Part shown: one piece after another, positions 62,621 to 64,000 of the stretch
Layout: each line of letters begins with the position of its first letter
Position numbering within the stretch: position 1 is the first letter of the stretch
NCBI RefSeq assembly: GCF_003143515.1
Contig: NZ_CP029343.1
Coordinates: 2,542,001 to 2,606,000 of the forward strand
DNA: 64,000 bases
Direction of reading: 5' to 3'
DNA from: Massilia oculi
Lineage (GTDB): Bacteria; Pseudomonadota; Gammaproteobacteria; Burkholderiales; Burkholderiaceae_D
Notes under the pieces: model-generated
Told to the model about the DNA's origin: nothing
What the model saw: only the letters and a program-made list of their open reading frames with translations
Databases searched by the model: none
Position numbers and translations under genes: made by a program

Positions 62621-63889
62621 ATGATCCGCGATACATCCCAACAAGACGCCGTCGTCGCCACACCGGCGTCCCACACCTTCAAGCGCCGCGCGCTGCTGAT
62701 CGGGGGCGCCGCCGCCCTGCTGGCCGCCAGCGTCGCCGTGTTCGCCGCCTGGAGCGGCAGCGAACATTCCGTCTCCGGCAGCCGCGTGCGCATCGCCGAA
62801 GTCCAGCGCGGCACGCTGGTGCGCGACGCTGCCGTCAACGGCCGCGTGGTGGCCGCCGTCAGTCCCACCCTGTATTCCACCGCCCCCGCCACCGTCAACC
62901 TGAAGGTCGCCGCCGGCGACACGGTCAAGAAGGGCGACGTGCTGGCGGTGCTCGAGTCGCCCGACCTGACCGACGCCCTCAAGCGCGAAGTCTCGACCTA
63001 CGAACAGCTCAAGGCCGAGGTGGCGCGCCAGCAGATCCTGGCGCGCAAGCAGCAACTGCTGGCCAAACGCGAAGCCGACACCGCCGAGATCGAGCGCCTG
63101 TCGGCCCAGCGCACCGTGGAGCGCTACGACAGCGTGGGCGTGGTCGGTATCATCGCCAAGATCGACTACCAGAAGGCCCAGGACGCCCTCAACTCGGCCG
63201 GCATCCGCGCCAGGCATGCGGCGCAGGCGGCCAACCTCGAAGGCGACGACGTCCAGCTGGCGATCCGCACCAAGACCAACGAGATGGAGCGCGCGCGCCT
63301 GTCGATGGCCAATGCCCAGCGCCGCGTCGACGAACTGACCGTGCGCGCGCCGGTCGATGGCTTCATCGGCACCCTGAACGTGCAGAACCGCATGGTGGTC
63401 ATCGCCAATGCTCCCCTGATGACGCTGGTCGACCTGTCCAAGCTCGAAGTCGAGGTCGAGGTGCCCGAGACCTATGCCGGCGACCTGGGCCTGGGCATGA
63501 GCGCCGAGATCACCCTGCCCTCGGGCCGCGCCACCGGCAAGCTGTCGGCGCTGTCGCCCGAGGTGGTCAAGAACCAGGTGCTGGCGCGGGTGCGCTTCGA
63601 CGGCGAGCAGCCCAAGGGGCTGCGCCAGAGCCAGCGCGTCACGGCGCGCCTGCTGATCGAGGAAAAGCCTGGCGTGCTGATGCTGCCGCGGGGACCATTC
63701 GTCGAGAACGAAGGTGGCCGGCATGCCTATGTGATGCAGGACGGCGTCGCCGTGCGCACGCCGATCCAGCTGGGCGCGACCAGTATCTCGGCGGTGGAGA
63801 TCCTGTCCGGACTGAAACCTGGCGACCAGGTCGTCATCTCGGGCACCGACGCCTTCAAGAACGCCGCACGCGTCTCACTCAACAATTGA
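62621..63889 (+). CDS. Efflux periplasmic adaptor (MacA/HlyD-like)
   Basis: 422 residues: short cytosolic N-terminus, membrane anchor (about 25-45, LLIGGAAALLAASVAVFAAW), lipoyl half-domain (ATVNLKVAAGDTVKKGDVLA), a long coiled-coil hairpin (about 95-230), second lipoyl half (VRAPVDGFIGTLNVQNRMVV) and beta-barrel (SKLEVEVEVPETYAGDLGLG). Followed by an ABC ATPase gene 38 bases later, so it is the adaptor of a MacAB-type tripartite exporter. Driven by a sigma-54-type promoter. Substrate unknown; a lipopeptide, macrolide or exported signal are candidates. Confidence 0.92.
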   Translation: MIRDTSQQDAVVATPASHTFKRRALLIGGAAALLAASVAVFAAWSGSEHSVSGSRVRIAEVQRGTLVRDAAVNGRVVAAVSPTLYSTAPATVNLKVAAGDTVKKGDVLAVLESPDLTDALKREVSTYEQLKAEVARQQILARKQQLLAKREADTAEIERLSAQRTVERYDSVGVVGIIAKIDYQKAQDALNSAGIRARHAAQAANLEGDDVQLAIRTKTNEMERARLSMANAQRRVDELTVRAPVDGFIGTLNVQNRMVVIANAPLMTLVDLSKLEVEVEVPETYAGDLGLGMSAEITLPSGRATGKLSALSPEVVKNQVLARVRFDGEQPKGLRQSQRVTARLLIEEKPGVLMLPRGPFVENEGGRHAYVMQDGVAVRTPIQLGATSISAVEILSGLKPGDQVVISGTDAFKNAARVSLNN

Positions 63890-63927
63890 ACTACCCTCAA
63901 GCACACAAACAGAACAAGGAGCAAACC

Positions 63928-64000
63928 ATGCTGCGCATGTCCAACCTGAGCAAGGTGTACCGTACCCAGATGATCGAGACCCATGCGCTGCGCGGTTTCG
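63928..64000 (+). CDS. ABC transporter ATP-binding protein, 5' end (MacB/LolD-like)
   Basis: Only 24 residues are visible: MLRMSNLSKVYRTQMIETHA then LRGF, a typical opening of MacB/LolD/SalX-type ATPases before the Walker A motif. AAGGAG precedes the ATG. The gene runs out of the window. Partner of the upstream adaptor. Confidence 0.85.
   Translation, partial: MLRMSNLSKVYRTQMIETHALRGF

Overview
The window is a GC-rich bacterial chromosome segment. Its ribosomal and translation proteins (S10, S4, L17, EF-Tu, RpoA), its gene content (beta-propeller phytase, GgpPS, MdtABC-like RND pump) and the dispersed GC-rich inverted repeats fit a betaproteobacterium of the Oxalobacteraceae, probably Massilia or a close relative. 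That assignment is inference from sequence character; no search was run.

Layout. (1) 1-9.2 kb: the 3' end of hemB, a TonB-like proline-rich anchored protein, then on the minus strand a response regulator, a histidine kinase, an RND adaptor and an RND pump, with a Spy-like periplasmic gene divergent from the regulator. This resembles the E. coli BaeSR/MdtABC/Spy envelope-stress module. dsbD follows. (2) 11.2-25.5 kb: a long minus-strand block of ribosomal genes from rplC to rplQ (S10 without rpsJ, spc and alpha operons, with secY, infA, rpmJ and rpoA). rpmJ and rpmD are very short and easily missed. (3) 25.8-40.1 kb: accessory DNA between rplC and rpsJ, which are usually adjacent. It holds a tRNA-Val(GAC), a glucosylglycerol synthesis gene (ggpPS) with an MscS channel, an AraC regulator and an SDR, a seven-gene tellurium-resistance-type (Ter) operon with an ATP-grasp, two phosphoribosyltransferases, a HAD phosphatase and a CitE-like lyase, and a small AT-richer patch with a membrane protein. 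(4) 40.2-45.5 kb: the str operon (rpsL, rpsG, fusA, tuf) plus rpsJ, with a strong promoter upstream and a terminator directly after rpsJ.

(5) 45.5-54.3 kb: an SDR with a divergent AraC regulator, the metR/metE pair for methionine synthesis, a hydrolase with small membrane proteins, and an AraC regulator translationally coupled to a degenerate GGDEF protein. (6) 54.5-64 kb: a TonB-dependent receptor coupled to a secreted phytase (phosphate scavenging, with a possible Pho box), a membrane-anchored MutS-family ATPase, a secreted PQQ-type sugar dehydrogenase fused to a PEBP domain, and the start of a MacAB-like efflux operon preceded by what looks like a sigma-54 promoter with an IHF site.

The most interesting points are the split of the str-S10 cluster, the Ter metabolite operon sitting in the gap, the sigma-54/IHF arrangement before the efflux operon, and the GSDH-PEBP fusion.
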